64,000 nt of DNA, taken from NCBI GenBank assembly GCA_950106755.1, contig OX467087.1:14326047-14390046 (forward strand). The letters run 5' to 3'. Of the stretch, positions 11,551 through 23,683 are shown piece after piece; position 1 is the stretch's first letter, and each line of letters opens with the position of its first letter. The translations under genes were made by a program, and so were the position numbers. The notes beneath the pieces are model-generated. The model was not told the DNA's origin. It did no database searches and worked only from the letters and a program-made list of their open reading frames with translations. This DNA comes from Climacium dendroides (lineage: Eukaryota > Streptophyta > Bryopsida > Hypnales > Climaciaceae).

Positions 11551-12860
11551 TTAATTAGTGTAATTTGAAATGTTCTAGGACTCTACCAATTTTTGCAAAA
11601 ATGAAATTTTGTAGTGCCACTTATTTTCTTGGTAAAGTTGATCCCTCTTGTACTAATAGAACAAATTAGTATAGCTACGATTGTCACAAGACATAAATGA
11701 AGTGAGAATTAAGTATAACGTATAGGATGCATTAGATTTAAATGGGAATCAACGTGAAAATTAGTGAAATTTGGATTGGATTGAATATAAGTGTAAATTA
11801 AGTTCAATGTATTGAAAGGTATATCCATATAGTGTAGATTTGGGCATTTGGGTTTTAAGGTAGAACATCATGTGCATAGTTTTTTAAATTTCATTTTAAC
11901 TAAATTTACAAAAGTATATAAGGGGTCTAAAACTGTCTTGCAAGTAGGTGTTGTATTAGTATACTTAGTCATTCCCTTGATATTCTCAAGTAGTTTTATT
12001 AACCACAAAGTGAATTTAAGTATTAAAGAAAGAATAAAATGAGGTAGGCTCTATTATATTATTCACATGAAAGATGTAAAATTTCTTGTAGTTAGCATTT
12101 ATTCTTGAAATCTCAATAGTTCTTTTGAGGCCTATGGTCTTTGTTTAAGAATGTTGTGTGAAGGAAATCTTACACATTAGACCCAAATCTCTAAGTGATT
12201 GCATACAATATCCCATATAATATACCAAAAAACACCTAATATGCATGACTTTCATTTTACTCAATATTGTGGATTTATCATTTGAAAAATTGTATACAAA
12301 AAATTGGATCCAAATCATTCATTTTGAAATAAATTTTTTGTTTGACCATTCACAAATTGCTCATTGGCTTTTGCATTCTTAAAGAATTAACCCTAAAATG
12401 ACAAGCCTATCACCATGTTCATATCAACTATAAAATCAACAATTGATCAAATTAATATGTACATACTTTCTTCTTCACAAAAAATGAAACATACCATTGA
12501 GTAGCAATGAAAGAATTCACCTTTCCTGAGTAGTGTTTTTTAACTCATTAGATATTGTTTGGAGCAAAAGAGTTGTTTGTTAAAACTAGCTTTCATAACA
12601 TTGTTTATCAATGAGATAGGGGGACCTTTTGCATCTTCAAAAAAGGACCTCCATAGTGAACAAAATTGTCTTACATGGCTCCTTGCCCAACCTCAATTCT
12701 TGCATTAACTAAGAAGTCCTTCCCAGTGATTTTTCTAGGAAGATACCATACATTCTCTACAAAGACACCATACCCTCTGAGCATAGGGAGAACCATTGCT
12801 TAGTCACACAATATTAAATATTTGGGTTGTTGTACACACAATACTAAATGTTATGAAGTA

Positions 12861-13527
12861 GTTTTGTTGGGTTAACACTTAACACTTATATCCTTTTATG
12901 TCCCTTACAAACAAAATCTTCTCTATCTATAAAGTGTAAATGACATGTCATAATATTGATACATATTGCTTTATGGGTAGGTTTTCAATAATTAAGTGGA
13001 ATCTTTGATGCAAGAGATGAGTTGGTCCTAGATTTTTTTTAACGAGGAATATCTTAACGAAGAATATTCCTCCTTAAAATTCCACCTACAATAGCACTAT
13101 AAAAGGACACTATACTACCTCAAGAAATTAATTATCTACCGCTGCTCTCCTTTGGACACTACCTTGAACAGGATAATCTTTGCTTCGCCTCTTGTCTCCC
13201 TTGTGTGACTGACTGAGGTTCCCCAACCCAACCATGTGGGACATCAATTGAAAAGGGTCATGTGATTGAGAAGACAATGGGCCAATGTGAAGTAAAAGGC
13301 TTTGCCCTTTTTTGAAAGGATCAACCACTGTAGCCAAATATTTTCACTGTTCTCGAGTTTCAAGAAGACATCGGACCAATATCAAGGAAAAGGGTTTCAT
13401 TTTCGAAATGATAAGCTACTGGACAGTACAGTACAAGTGACAGTAGGTGATGGTTTCACTGTTCCCAAGTTGCAAGATGATAGTCTATCACTGTAGACCT
13501 AGACTTGATTTCTACAGATGGAATTAT
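12861..13527. other. Intergenic DNA, no gene supported
   Basis: Short open frames on both strands (13,128-13,337 minus; 13,302-13,496 plus) show no recognised domain and no consistent splice chain. I see nothing else definite. Confidence 0.5.
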
Positions 13528-13721
13528 CCTAGACTTAACAGAATTATTACCCTACACCATCTACTTCGACTGCTCACGGCACAAAGGAAATGGTAGGATT
13601 TGAATAATTTGTGCCAGAAACATATCCTAGACTTAACAGAATTATTATCCTACACTACTTCAACTGCTCACAGCACAAAGGAAATGGTAGGATATGAATA
13701 ATTTGTGACAGAAACATACCG
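13528..13721 (+). repeat. Two tandem copies of a ~98-bp unit
   Basis: Units start at 13,528 and 13,626 with CCTAGACTTAACAGAATTAT. They continue through CAAAGGAAATGGTAGGAT to AGAAACATA with only a few differences. They lie downstream (3' side) of the glycosyltransferase gene. Confidence 0.85.
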
Positions 13722-13992
13722 CTATCCTTTGGGAGTTCATTTTGATAGTATCCTATTTCCCTCGGATGTTTACGAATAACATACCCTCCCACCAACAAAG
13801 CCTCTCCTGGAACAACAAAATCTTAGTCGTTCACACTGATCTCATACTTGGATTTTCACCTTTTCATTTGGTACCTGCGGACAAAAAATTGTTCGAGTCT
13901 ACCCTTGTACACGTCAAATCATTCAACAGTGAGGACGAAAATTGCCAACATGGTCATTGCAGAAATTAAATAAAGGTTTAAAGTCAAAGTGT

Positions 13993-14322
13993 CTAATGAG
14001 TCCTCTCAGGGCTCAACAATTGCTTCAATTGCCAATAATTATCTGTTAACAGATGCTAATTTTGATGGACATTTCTGATTTGAGGCCTCAAAACTCCAAA
14101 GAACCATCCAAATGCATTGTCAGATCTTGATAATTCAATTTCGTAACCAAAATAGTAACCTGAGTTCTCTCAGGGCTCAACATCTCAATTGCAAATTTCT
14201 GTTAACAGATGTGCAGATGTTTGATGGATATTTCGGGTTCTGAGATCTCGAAATCCATTCAACCATCCAAATGCAATGTCAGATCTTGAAAATTCAATTT
14301 CGTAACCAAATAGTAACATGAA
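13993..14322 (+). repeat. Two tandem copies of a ~167-bp unit
   Basis: Units start near 13,993 and 14,160. They share CTCTCAGGGCTCAACA, CTGTTAACAGATG, CATTTGGATGG (minus sense) and CAATTTCGTAACCAAA. The second copy ends about 100 bp from the stop codon of the minus-strand glycosyltransferase, so the array may fall within its 3' untranslated region. Confidence 0.85.
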
Positions 14323-14420
14323 TGGGAGAACGCTTCCATACCTTACAAAATATATTTGCTTCTAATATATTTGCAAATACATCTAGGGCCATATCAACTT
14401 CAGAAAAGGTTGGGAACTGA

Positions 14421-17400
14421 TCAGGATTCTCTTTTGACAAATTTCCCCTGTTGCTTCAATCGCATCACTTCTTCTTTGCTAGCCTGAACAGTGTGCCAGT
14501 TCAGTGTCGGTGAGAGTAAGCCGGCGGCAAGACCGGGATGCCCAACAGCGACTAGCGTACCGAGGATGGGACTCAAGGTTTTCTCATTAAGCAGGCCACC
14601 GAGGGTTAGAAAGAACCAAACACCTTCATGAAAGGGAGTCAATTGGGTCATAAGGCGAACATCCAAACTTGGGTGCTTGAGGAAGAAACGCACACCATTC
14701 CGCCCTCTTTGTCTTTCCTGCTCAAAAAATAACAGTGCCAACGCAGCCATTCATAAGGGGACACCCAAATGCGCCAGGTGCTCTCATCCTTACATCCCCT
14801 ATATCAATAGGTAACTGTCGTTGAAAAACAGGTTTTAGAACATCTACCAAAACAACTTTGATCCCTCATAACTTTTGAATATGGTATCCAAATAATGCAT
14901 TTTTTGGTGCATTGAAATCTCCTTTCATTTGCCAATTAAGAATAATAAAAATTGATCAGTCTAGTAATAGAAACTGCGGGCAGTGAAAGAGTGGCAGTTT
15001 TAGGTATCCCTACCTTGAGAGCTTTTCAGAGTTCATCAAAACAGAGAACACCTTTACCATTCCTGTAATCACACGCTTAGGATACCGCTCATACCAGTAC
15101 GTGGAATCGGGGGTGCAGAACTCCTAATTCTCCAACATAAAGTATTAATCTAAAAATCTGCCTGGTTGGTTAATTTTGTACTTCAAAACCTTCCCGAGAT
15201 GATTTGGGTCCCAGAGTTCTGAACACGACTCTGAAATCGCCGAATTTGATCACCTGGTTTTAAATAATAAGTTCCAGCGCTTTCCACTATGGTGAAAAAT
15301 TATGAGTTGTGCACCCCAGGGCCAAGCACTGGTATGAGCATTATCCTGAGTCACGATCATTTAGCGTACCTTACACCAAAGATTGTCAGTTCCTTGATGA
15401 ATTATTAGTTTAGAATAAGTTCGCCAGTCCAATTTGAATTACAGAGGGTTTCGGTACTATGTACATAGCCAACGAATATCCACTCGATTTCATAAGATCA
15501 GAGTGAGATTACGCGTAACTTCAGTGGTGTGGAAGTCGAAGGTCAAGAGTTTGATTTCAGCTGAATTTGTCATTTGCGGAGCGATTTTTTTCCCCTTTGA
15601 ATTAGTTAGTGACGAATTCTAGTGCAAGCTACGGTATGCAAAGCCTAACCCACCCAGAAGCTGAAGACATCGAAAGTACGAACCTGGTCAATCAGCTTCG
15701 GGATCTGATCCATCGAGAATGCTGGATGCCAGTGGTAGCCTACAGCCACGGGAACATGCTGAATTCTAGCCCCTACCTGTTTCAATCTCACTGCACACAG
15801 GTTTCAGACTAGAGATACAGAGCTTCAGATCAGCATGAAGCATTTCCGTGTTGGATGGAATTTTGACACATTTGCTTCAGTGCCCACTGAGAAGGTGCCG
15901 AACATAGAAAATCACCATATACAATATCAATCTTTTCATATGTAACAGGAATAAAACAGGTGTCCTTACCCCCAAGCTCAAGGTCTTCCCATCCGTATTC
16001 ACTAAAATCTACATCGAATGGACCCTCGGACCCAGACGTCAGAAGGTTTCCAGCTTCCAGCAGCAGTCTCCTTGACAATGCGACATTTCCGGTGGCAAAA
16101 AACGCAGCTGAGTTGTCCTGCAAGAACCCAATGCTTTACGACTAATATACCCAATGATCTGAATTTAATTCAAAGCAATCCTTCTCTGTATCAAAGCTAA
16201 CAGAAGGCATTGAAGACAAAATTTGGATCGCCAATAGTTTTTTGCAAACTCAACTGCAAAAAGGTGTACTTCTTTCCTTTCCCTACAAAACTCATGGTGC
16301 AAACTAAGATAAACGAACCGTTAGCTTGAACTTCTCGGACTTCGGATTCTCGAAATTCGCAGTATTGACAACGCGACCGTATGTGAAAGTGCAGTCGTCT
16401 CCATGCTCAGTTCGGGCCAGCGAAAGAGCAGCTCCATGTTCTCGCAGAAAGTCTTTAGTCACAACAAGGTCGGAGTCTATAAAAACAATAACAGATCCTC
16501 TTGCTTGCCGGACTCCCAAGTTCCTCGCTCTGGTTGCCCCTGGACAAAGCACCCTCTTCAAAACGATTGGCCAAACTACATTGAAATGAGAGTTCAAATA
16601 TGATCCCACCCACCAAGTTGCGCCAATTAGCTAACTGGAATTTATTAGTTAGCAAATCGGTGCAACTCCCACAAACTGACTTGCAATGAATTTATATTCA
16701 TTTCCACTGTGTAACTTAACTACCCCATTTATTCAAGTAAACTAATATTAATTAATATTAATTAATTATTTTAAAATTTTAAAATTTTAAAAAATCATAC
16801 ACAATGCTTTTTCTTCAAGCTACCGAAAGCAGGTGTTAGAAGAAAAAACACTGATCCTATCCAGTGGCTTCTTCCAACTAAGCAAGTGAAACCTCGGCAT
16901 GCAAAAGAGAATAAAACGATACCTCCATGTTCCTGTCGAATAACTTTCACATGTGGAAACACAGCTGAAGCATGTGGAACCCTAAACCCTAAATTTTCAC
17001 ACTTCGGAAGCGTGTAGTCTAACTGTAGAAGATGTTCCAAAGTTCCATCTGTAGAGCCGTCGTCCACAACCACGACCTCGTACTCTCTAATCCCACTGCT
17101 CTCGTACCCTTCTTGCTCTTCAAGTGCCTCCAGACACTTTGTGAGAATTGGAAGACGGTTGTAGGTAGGTATTATGACACTCCACAATCCTCCCTTTGCA
17201 TTGTTGGTCCTGGATGATTCGAATTTATTTGGGGCTAGCTCGGGCGAGAAGCTGAGACCGGCAATAGTTTGGCTCAAAGTGGCATTGCAGAGCACTGCTG
17301 CAGCCTTAGGTCTCAAAGAAACTGCACGAGACAGCACAGAGACAACTGCATGGTCTAGAATGCCTGGAGTCCTAGACTGCTGGGACTTACAAGAACCTGA

Positions 17401-17445
17401 GAAACAGGGAAACTGACCAAACCTCGGAAATATGGACGATGCCAT
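14421..17445 (-). CDS. Family 2 glycosyltransferase of cyanobacterial type, likely plastid-targeted
   Basis: Five exons join in phase with GT-AG introns: 16923-17445, 16319-16539, 15970-16117, 15684-15790 and 14421-14717. The product has 431 residues. Residues 1-85 are Ser/Ala/Arg-rich with few acids, like a chloroplast transit peptide. A GT-A fold follows: WSVIIPTYNR at 88-97, the nucleotide-binding VVDDGSTDGT at 126-135, ARNLGV with the metal-binding DSD at 195-197, ATGNVALSRRLL near 256-267, and a GWEDLELG motif near 290-297 matching the general-base ED of GT2 enzymes. The C-terminal ~130 residues (GYHWHPAFSMDQIPK, VQAS near the end) match, from memory, the long C-terminus of cyanobacterial GT2 proteins. 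Donor and acceptor sugars are unknown. Telomere-like DNA encodes ENLGFRVPH near residue 155. The start is the first ATG giving a transit-like leader. Confidence 0.88.
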
Positions 17446-18289
17446 TATGAATTGCACAGAACATTGCAGCTACAACCTAATGATATTCCTGGCTCAACGC
17501 CTAGCCATCCACGAATCGAAAGCCCCGAAGATCATATGCCCACAGGCAATCAACAATGCAGCTGACATGATACAAATCGAAGTCTCGTGCTGGACAGCTA
17601 AACCCAAAACCACAAGAGACTCAAAGGCGCCACTTCATCAGACGCTCAATTGGCGTACATCCCCGTCATTAATAGGCACCTGCCACAGAAGTGATTTCAA
17701 AAATTTGTCAAAAAAATTAAACTCTAAACCCTAATACCAATTAAACTTTGATCCACCATAACTTTGTCCAAATAATGCACTCTTTGATTCTCATTCATTC
17801 ATCAACAAGTGCATATAAAATACGATAGGAACTAAATATAGAAAACATATCATGAATTAAACTATGCTCAACAGCAAAAGTGTTGACCTCGGGTATCCCT
17901 ACCTGAAATGAAATTCACGTCCCAACTCAATTGAAAATTTCGAAGCTGGCACAACAATTTCACATATCAGAAAGACATCATCCATCGCAAGATAGTTTCA
18001 CAAGAATTGACTTATTCAGGTTATCGCAACTGAGACCCAAAAACTCCTTCTAAGCTTTGGATATTGTCAGCGAAGTCGAACACACAGATGACGTTTCGGA
18101 ACACAAATCTTGTCGGAGAATCGTCTCAATTGTTCGAACTCAGAGTGTTACAACCACGAACTGAAAGCCATTACGGTACAAAATGCTGGCATTTGCATCT
18201 TCTAGCTCCTGGTTTCGAAAACGGGGGCGCTACTCAATAGGACACACTACTGCCTATCAATTCTGGAGACGAGAACAGAACAAATCTGC

Positions 18290-18327
18290 AACCCTAAACC
18301 CTAAAAGAACCCTAAAACCCTAACCCT
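18290..18327 (-). repeat. Interstitial telomere-type repeats
   Basis: ACCCTAAACCCTAAAAGAA and ACCCTAAAACCCTAACCCT follow each other, equal to degenerate TTTAGGG units on the minus strand. A shorter tract (AACCCTAAACCCTAA) is at 18,469-18,483. Such telo-boxes also occur as promoter elements of plant housekeeping genes, so both origins are possible. Confidence 0.8.
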
Positions 18328-18339
18328 GCAGAATTTTGC

Positions 18340-18483
18340 ATGAATAAGTGGATTGGAGCCCCAAACCTTCCTAAAGCTGCTGGAGAAGAGCTGGTGTCGC
18401 AGGTGCAGCAATATCGTCGCCAGAGGCACACATTGCCTTCAGATTGTGGGTACTCATGCTCTTTTTCGAACCCTAAACCCTAA
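18340..18483 (+). CDS. Small candidate ORF or first exon, 47 codons
   Basis: An ATG at 18,340 opens 47 codons with protein-like text (MNKWIGAPNLPKAAGEEL, then QVQQYRRQRHTLPSDCG), ending at a TAA inside a telomere-like tract. A GT at 18,450 (GTGG/GTACTC) could be a donor, making this the first exon of a broken gene whose next part was replaced by the MITE at 18,790. No downstream exon is visible. The family is unknown and the call is weak. Confidence 0.22.
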   Translation: MNKWIGAPNLPKAAGEELVSQVQQYRRQRHTLPSDCGYSCSFSNPKP

Positions 18484-18789
18484 TCGTCATGCCAAAATTT
18501 CCTCGGAATTGGTTCGGATCTTTTTCATTGTCATTTATATTATGGGCGACAGGGTTGATAATTGAAAGCAGAAGAGTGAACTCTGTTTATCCCACTTGTC
18601 ACGTTACACTCTTGCATCGACCCATGGCAGACATTTCTTCCATAAATGAGATTGGGGCTACATTAGGTTGAATCGTTGGCCACAATCAATGTTTTGGGTG
18701 ATGGTGATGGAGTGACAAGTGACTGCAACAGGAACTTCTCACTTTTCTAATGTAAATTCATCATAGGATGTGATATCTTTTAGGCCTTT

Positions 18790-19153
18790 AAGAGAGGTGA
18801 CCCATTACCCATTCCCGTCATATAGGCTACACTCTTTCCAATTAGCAAGAGAGAGTAGGACATTAATTGTAGTACAATCTCCAATGTAGTCGTGGCGCAT
18901 TACGATTGGTTGTAGTCTTGGTTGATTACCAACCTATGGTTGGAAATAGGAGGACCTATATAACAAGAATGTGTCGAATAGAATCTTCAACTAAAAAATT
19001 TGTAGTAATTATGTTTTGAGAAATAAAATTCTGAAAAAATATGGAATCCTTCTAAATTCTATTTCTGTACATGGAAAAATTTCTCCACTCAAGAAAACAG
19101 CACTCCAGATATGCAAAATTGCTTAGGTGGTTGGAAATGGGTCGGCTCCCTCA
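18790..19153 (-). mobile_element. MITE family A, copy 2 (inverted)
   Basis: This is the reverse complement of the element at 6,254-6,636, alike along its whole ~365 bp. Its terminal repeats read GAGGTGACCCATTACCC at the left, and GGTTGGAAATGGGTCGGCTC at the right. It carries no coding capacity. Confidence 0.78.
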
Positions 19154-20242
19154 GAGCATCTCCACTCTTTCACTGATAAGGGGCCCATCTTGGTCTATGG
19201 TAAACCTGACCTCCCAAATCTTTCCAATTGCATACACACCAAGGAAAAGAAAGAGCTCGACCTCCATAAAATGAGTCCTCGACTCTCCACTATGGCATGC
19301 TCTCTCATTGAGCTTGGATTTTGTTATCTAACAATGTTTTCGTAACACTTTTTGAATGGTCTAACAATTGTAGAGAAATATTTTTAGATCATTATGAAAA
19401 AGGCAGACCAATCCTTAAAAGGTCACCTTTGGAGCGTACTACCTTATACTTTTTGTTGGTTTTCAAGGTACTAATCTAGAGACTCTTTCAACCGCAAGAT
19501 ACTAAACCCTACCCACAAAGCAGGTCCAACATGGTAATTGGGGGTTCTCCGGGAGATAAAAGCAAAAACATGCCCCTATATTTTGAGCCATATCTAGGGT
19601 ATATTTCGATCCTTTCTCTAGCTAATTTGGGGTCTCTCATTGCAAATACGAATTCAAAACTTACAAAAGAAAAATTAGATGAAAAATGATAAAAATTCTT
19701 CCGTTTCCCCCCGGGGTAAATCCAACCCGTGGGCAGGGTTTAGCGTTCCCCCCTTTCGACCCCATTGAATCGAGGAAACGCACTTCCAAAACCCATAACA
19801 AATTCGTACTTTGTCGAAAATAAATGAAATGAAATTCCAAATGCTCTCCCCATGTCTCACATTTGTCTTTTGTGTGGAAACTATTTCCTTTTTTTTTTTT
19901 TTAAATTCAGCTTATGCTGACAAGGGCCAAGTTAGTTGATGGCATTCTGTCATTATAGTGAGTGAGCCTGGTTTTGAAGTTCCTTACCGCTTGAAAGAAG
20001 TGAAGCTGGAGACTCCATGTAAGCAACTGAAGTTTTGGAGTTGTTGTCAGCTCTCCAAACCGTTGAGGCTCCCCAGACAATAATGGCTTCTGCAGCAGAG
20101 TCAGTCCCAGCACTGCTTCCCACGCATTCAAGCACCGCGCAGGAGGAGAGGAGAGGAGAGGGAGGGAGAGGGAGAGACCGAGTACCATTGAACCGGTAAA
20201 GCTTAACTTTGAAGTTATGTTAGAAGCCGTGCAAATGAAAAA
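19154..20242. other. Intergenic DNA, no gene supported
   Basis: Short open frames on both strands show no recognised motif. A poly-T run lies at 19,889-19,901 and a GGAGAG purine tract at 20,140-20,176. Confidence 0.5.
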
Positions 20243-20966
20243 TGGCCCACTCCACTTATTACACGGCCGGAAATTGCCCACCGAAGAGCTGAAACTGAAT
20301 TTTGGGGAGGGGAAGCTTCTTGAAATAGTTTTCGGGAAATGTTTCTAGAAAGATGAGCGGAATTGGCATCTAACCCAAGTCGTTTCGTATTTTTTGGAGC
20401 TTTGTGGAATTAGTTATGAAACTTTGAAGTTGAAATGGCGCACCTCCTAAAATGTACACTGTTTGTACATTGGTGAAATGTCCATTCCACTTATTACATG
20501 TCCGGAAATTGCCCACCTAAGAGGTGAAACTGAATTTTGGGGAGGCGAAGCTTCTTGAAATAATTTTTGGGAATTTTTTCTAGAAAGATGAGCGGAATTG
20601 GCATCTAATCCAAGTTGTTTTGTATTTTTTGGAGCTTTGTGGAATTGGTTATGAAATTTTGAAGTTGAAATGGCGCATCTCCTGGAATGTACACTCTTTG
20701 TACATTGGTGAAAGGCCCATTCCACTTATTACATGTCTGGAAATTGCCCACCTAAGAGCTGAAACTGAATTTTGGAAAGGCGAAGCTTCTTGAAATAAGT
20801 TTCGGTGAATTTTTCTAGAAATATGAGTGGAATTGGCATCTAACCCAAGTCATTTCATATTTTTTGGAGCTTTGTGGAATTAGTTATGAAATTTTGAAGT
20901 TGAAATGGCGCAGGGCTCTAGAATCGCCCACCTCCTGAAATGTATATTGTTTGTACATTGTTGAAG
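20243..20966 (+). repeat. Three-copy tandem repeat with exact 235-bp period
   Basis: GCCCACC followed by AAGAG(C/G)TGAAACTGAATTT recurs at 20,276, 20,511 and 20,746, each spacing being exactly 235 bp. Further shared text includes GATGAG(C/T)GGAATTGGCATCTAA and TTTTTTGGAGCTTTGTGGAATT. The copies are highly similar, suggesting recent amplification or homogenisation. The reading frame across 20,447-20,725 is a by-product of the repeat. Confidence 0.9.
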
Positions 20967-21684
20967 GCTATGAACAAACAACATCCGTGGCATTCAAACG
21001 TATGATGTAAAAGTTATTGAATTTTGAAGTATTTTTTGGATCTAAAAATTAAGAAATTACTTTAATTTTTATTTTGACTAAAGCAATAGCATAGGGTACA
21101 CTAGTTGTGCATGTCATTAAATTAGCCTTCCAAACATGGTTCACAAAAAAGTTATGCCCGGCCGAAAATAGTAGTAGCCTACAAGTTGTAGACCCATTCC
21201 TAGTTGGTAATGGGTAGTCTAATTCTATCTCCTATGCAAGATGCTAAATTCATCATATAAAGTGGGACTAGTAGGATTAAAAATAATAATTTTTGTACAT
21301 GAAAAAAATTGCAAATTCTGAATTCATATTTGCAATCAAAGCCCCCCCTCCTCTTTCAAGTTAGAGAGGTCAAAAACATACCCTAAACACAACACAAAAT
21401 AGGGGGCAAGATTTTACTTTCACCTTAAAGAACTTGTATTTTTATCCTACTAGCCCACTTCATAGGATGGATTTAGCTTCCAACATCTTCTACACTCATC
21501 TTGCTTCGAAACTCTCTTGCGAAGCTATAGGATGATGTACATTGCCTAAATTCTTGCATTGAAAGTAAGCTTAAAGTGGGTACCCCCCAAACCTCCATAT
21601 TTTGCTTTTGTGCCTAGTTATCATTATTAGAATGGTCAAATTCTCATTGGTTTTCTTATTGGCACCTGAAACGAGTTTCTGATG

Positions 21685-22200
21685 CACGAAAGAACATGAC
21701 ATTTGGATAACGTATGCAAAAGTTACTGAAAGGAACAAAATTTGGTTCTAAGACAATTTCTTCTAAAACATTCTTAGGTACATTAATTGATTTGGGATAT
21801 GTATATAGAGTAAAGATGGTGGTTTAAATAGGATCAATGGTGCATTTGGAGGCACCTACCTTAAACACCCGTGACATTGGGATCATATATGCAAAAGTTA
21901 GGAATGAATAAAGATTGGTTTTAAAATAGTTTCTTCGGAAACTTACTTAGGTACATAATTGATTTGGAAGATGTATGCAAAGTGAAGATAGCAGTTTAGG
22001 GTTAGTGGCACACTTAGATGTGCCCACTTTAAACACTTGCAACATTTGGATATTGTATGTAAAAGTTATGAAGGATCAAAGTTTTTTTGGGTAGATGTTA
22101 TAAAATTGTTTCTTCAACATAATTATGTATCATATTGATTTTAGAGATGAACATAGAGTGATGCTAGCAAATAAGGTGCAATTTTGTGTACACCCACCTT
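21685..22200 (+). repeat. Degenerate tandem repeat, about 170-185 bp period
   Basis: Three successive blocks each contain an ordered set: ACAT(T)TGGAT, ATGCAAAAGTTA, TTTCTTC, TTAGGTACAT, TTGATTT and a final ACCTTAAACAC-like phrase. Identity between blocks is moderate, so the array is old. Confidence 0.6.
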
Positions 22201-22604
22201 AGGCTGGGATGTGTCATCCCTTTTGGTTCTTAAATATATTTAAATTAATCAAAATTACAATTTGGGGGTATTAGAATAGCAAATTAAAAGAATTTTTTGC
22301 ATGTCTTCTAATCAACTCATTTTCAAGAGAAAAAATAGACACATTTTAAGTGGTCAAAGAAAAAAAAATATAGCTTTCCATTGTTGTTTATATGAGGGGA
22401 TTAAATTCTTGTCTCTTTGAATGCTTGTGTGATTCTTCTAATTCCGAACATTGATAGTCCTTCTTGCTACATTCAAAAATTTGCACCATCCACCTTATTG
22501 CCAATTCACAAATGAGATCTCTCAACACTCACAAGGCAAGGCAGTGCCTCATTCTTGTTGAATCCCTTCCATAAAGTCTTTATAGGTTGTTTTTAATCCC
22601 TAAA

Positions 22605-23290
22605 GGACCATGACTATGTTTTCACCCAAAATGCTCTAAGATTGCCATTTTTAGTACAAGTATCAAATTTTGGAGAAACAAAAAATTGACACATGTAATC
22701 ATAAAATCTTGTAGTATGCTGACTTGAAAACATATAAAAAAAAGTTTAGAAATTTTCACCAAGTGGATTGCAAGATATGAACTTTTGAATTCACAAAAAT
22801 CCTTTTTGGGCCTTGCAAAAAAACGTGCAAGTGCACTTCACAAGCTCACATTTGTATGAAAAAATGTCCAAAATGGTTGTGCTTCTTTGGATTCATTCTT
22901 CAAGGAAAATCGGTTACATGCTTGAAAATTTTCAAATCATTTGGAATTGTACAACACATGGGAAAAAATAATAAGTAGAAAGAAGTAGAAAATGATTCAA
23001 AATACGAAATTGTTAAGAATTTAGTTATGGAATTGAAAAATACCAATCCCAATGGTTGAAATGTTGTAATAAACAATTTGCATCCTATGATTTTATTTTT
23101 TTCAAAAATATTGAGATTTGAGTAAAATAAAGGACTTCAAAGTTTATTTTAGAGTTGAGAATCTATAATTGTCCACACACAAAAACTCCTCATAACTTTT
23201 GACTCATTGATCAAAATGGAATGATTCAAAACTTTCCACGTATATATAACTTAAAAAAAAAAATTCAAATGTTTGATTATGAAAAAAGTG
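22605..23290 (+). repeat. Dispersed repeat, copy 2
   Basis: This segment aligns in direct orientation with 7,580-8,250. Both copies run through GAAAAAATGTCCA, GTTACA(A/T)GCTTGAAAATTTTC, AATTTAGTTATGG and ACTCCTCATAACTT. There is no coding potential in either copy. Confidence 0.65.
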
Positions 23291-23672
23291 ATTTTTTCTT
23301 GATCTGCCTAGACTACCCATTTACAAAAGTAGAACATTTGGCCATAACTTTTGATTGATATTTTCAAATGTCATGAAATTTAGTGTATACGAAAGATATT
23401 CCTCATTCCCACCTTTTATTAAAATTTCAGCCTAAAATATGCAAATCTTCACTTACACATACTAAAATGTCTTGTAGGAATTTCCTTTGAGATTGAATGG
23501 TGTTTGAGGCATCATATTGAGAGGGGCTTCCATAGGTAAAGTACGATAGAGATATCTATTTTACACAATTTGGGCATACCGAGCCAAATATTGAACACTC
23601 TATATAATGTGAATTTTGATACTAATTTTGAGATTTTTTTGAAAGGGAATGATGCATTCATGGATGTTTCCA

Positions 23673-23683
<11 letters not shown>

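Larger units (their letters stand above)
10245..12860 (+). repeat. Degenerate family of ~275-bp repeats
   Basis: Related blocks occur at about 10,245-10,440, 10,990-11,302, 11,303-11,550 and 12,590-12,860. All share an ordered set of phrases: AATGAG(G/A)TAGGG, AACAAAATTGTCTTA, TTGATAAGTC and AGCATAATACC. The two central blocks are adjacent direct copies. Between the blocks (11,550-12,590) the DNA is AT-rich, with no supported gene. Confidence 0.65.
17446..18789. other. 5' flank of the glycosyltransferase gene with telomere-like tracts
   Basis: Four short CCCTAAA-type stretches occur here and in the adjacent first exon. Apart from one small plus-strand ORF listed separately, I see no gene. 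The promoter of the minus-strand glycosyltransferase should lie here, but no distinct TATA box stands out. Confidence 0.45.

Noticed and set aside
20447..20725. 92-codon minus-strand frame
   Set aside because: It spans one period of the 235-bp tandem repeat and restarts in each copy, so it is a by-product of the repeat.
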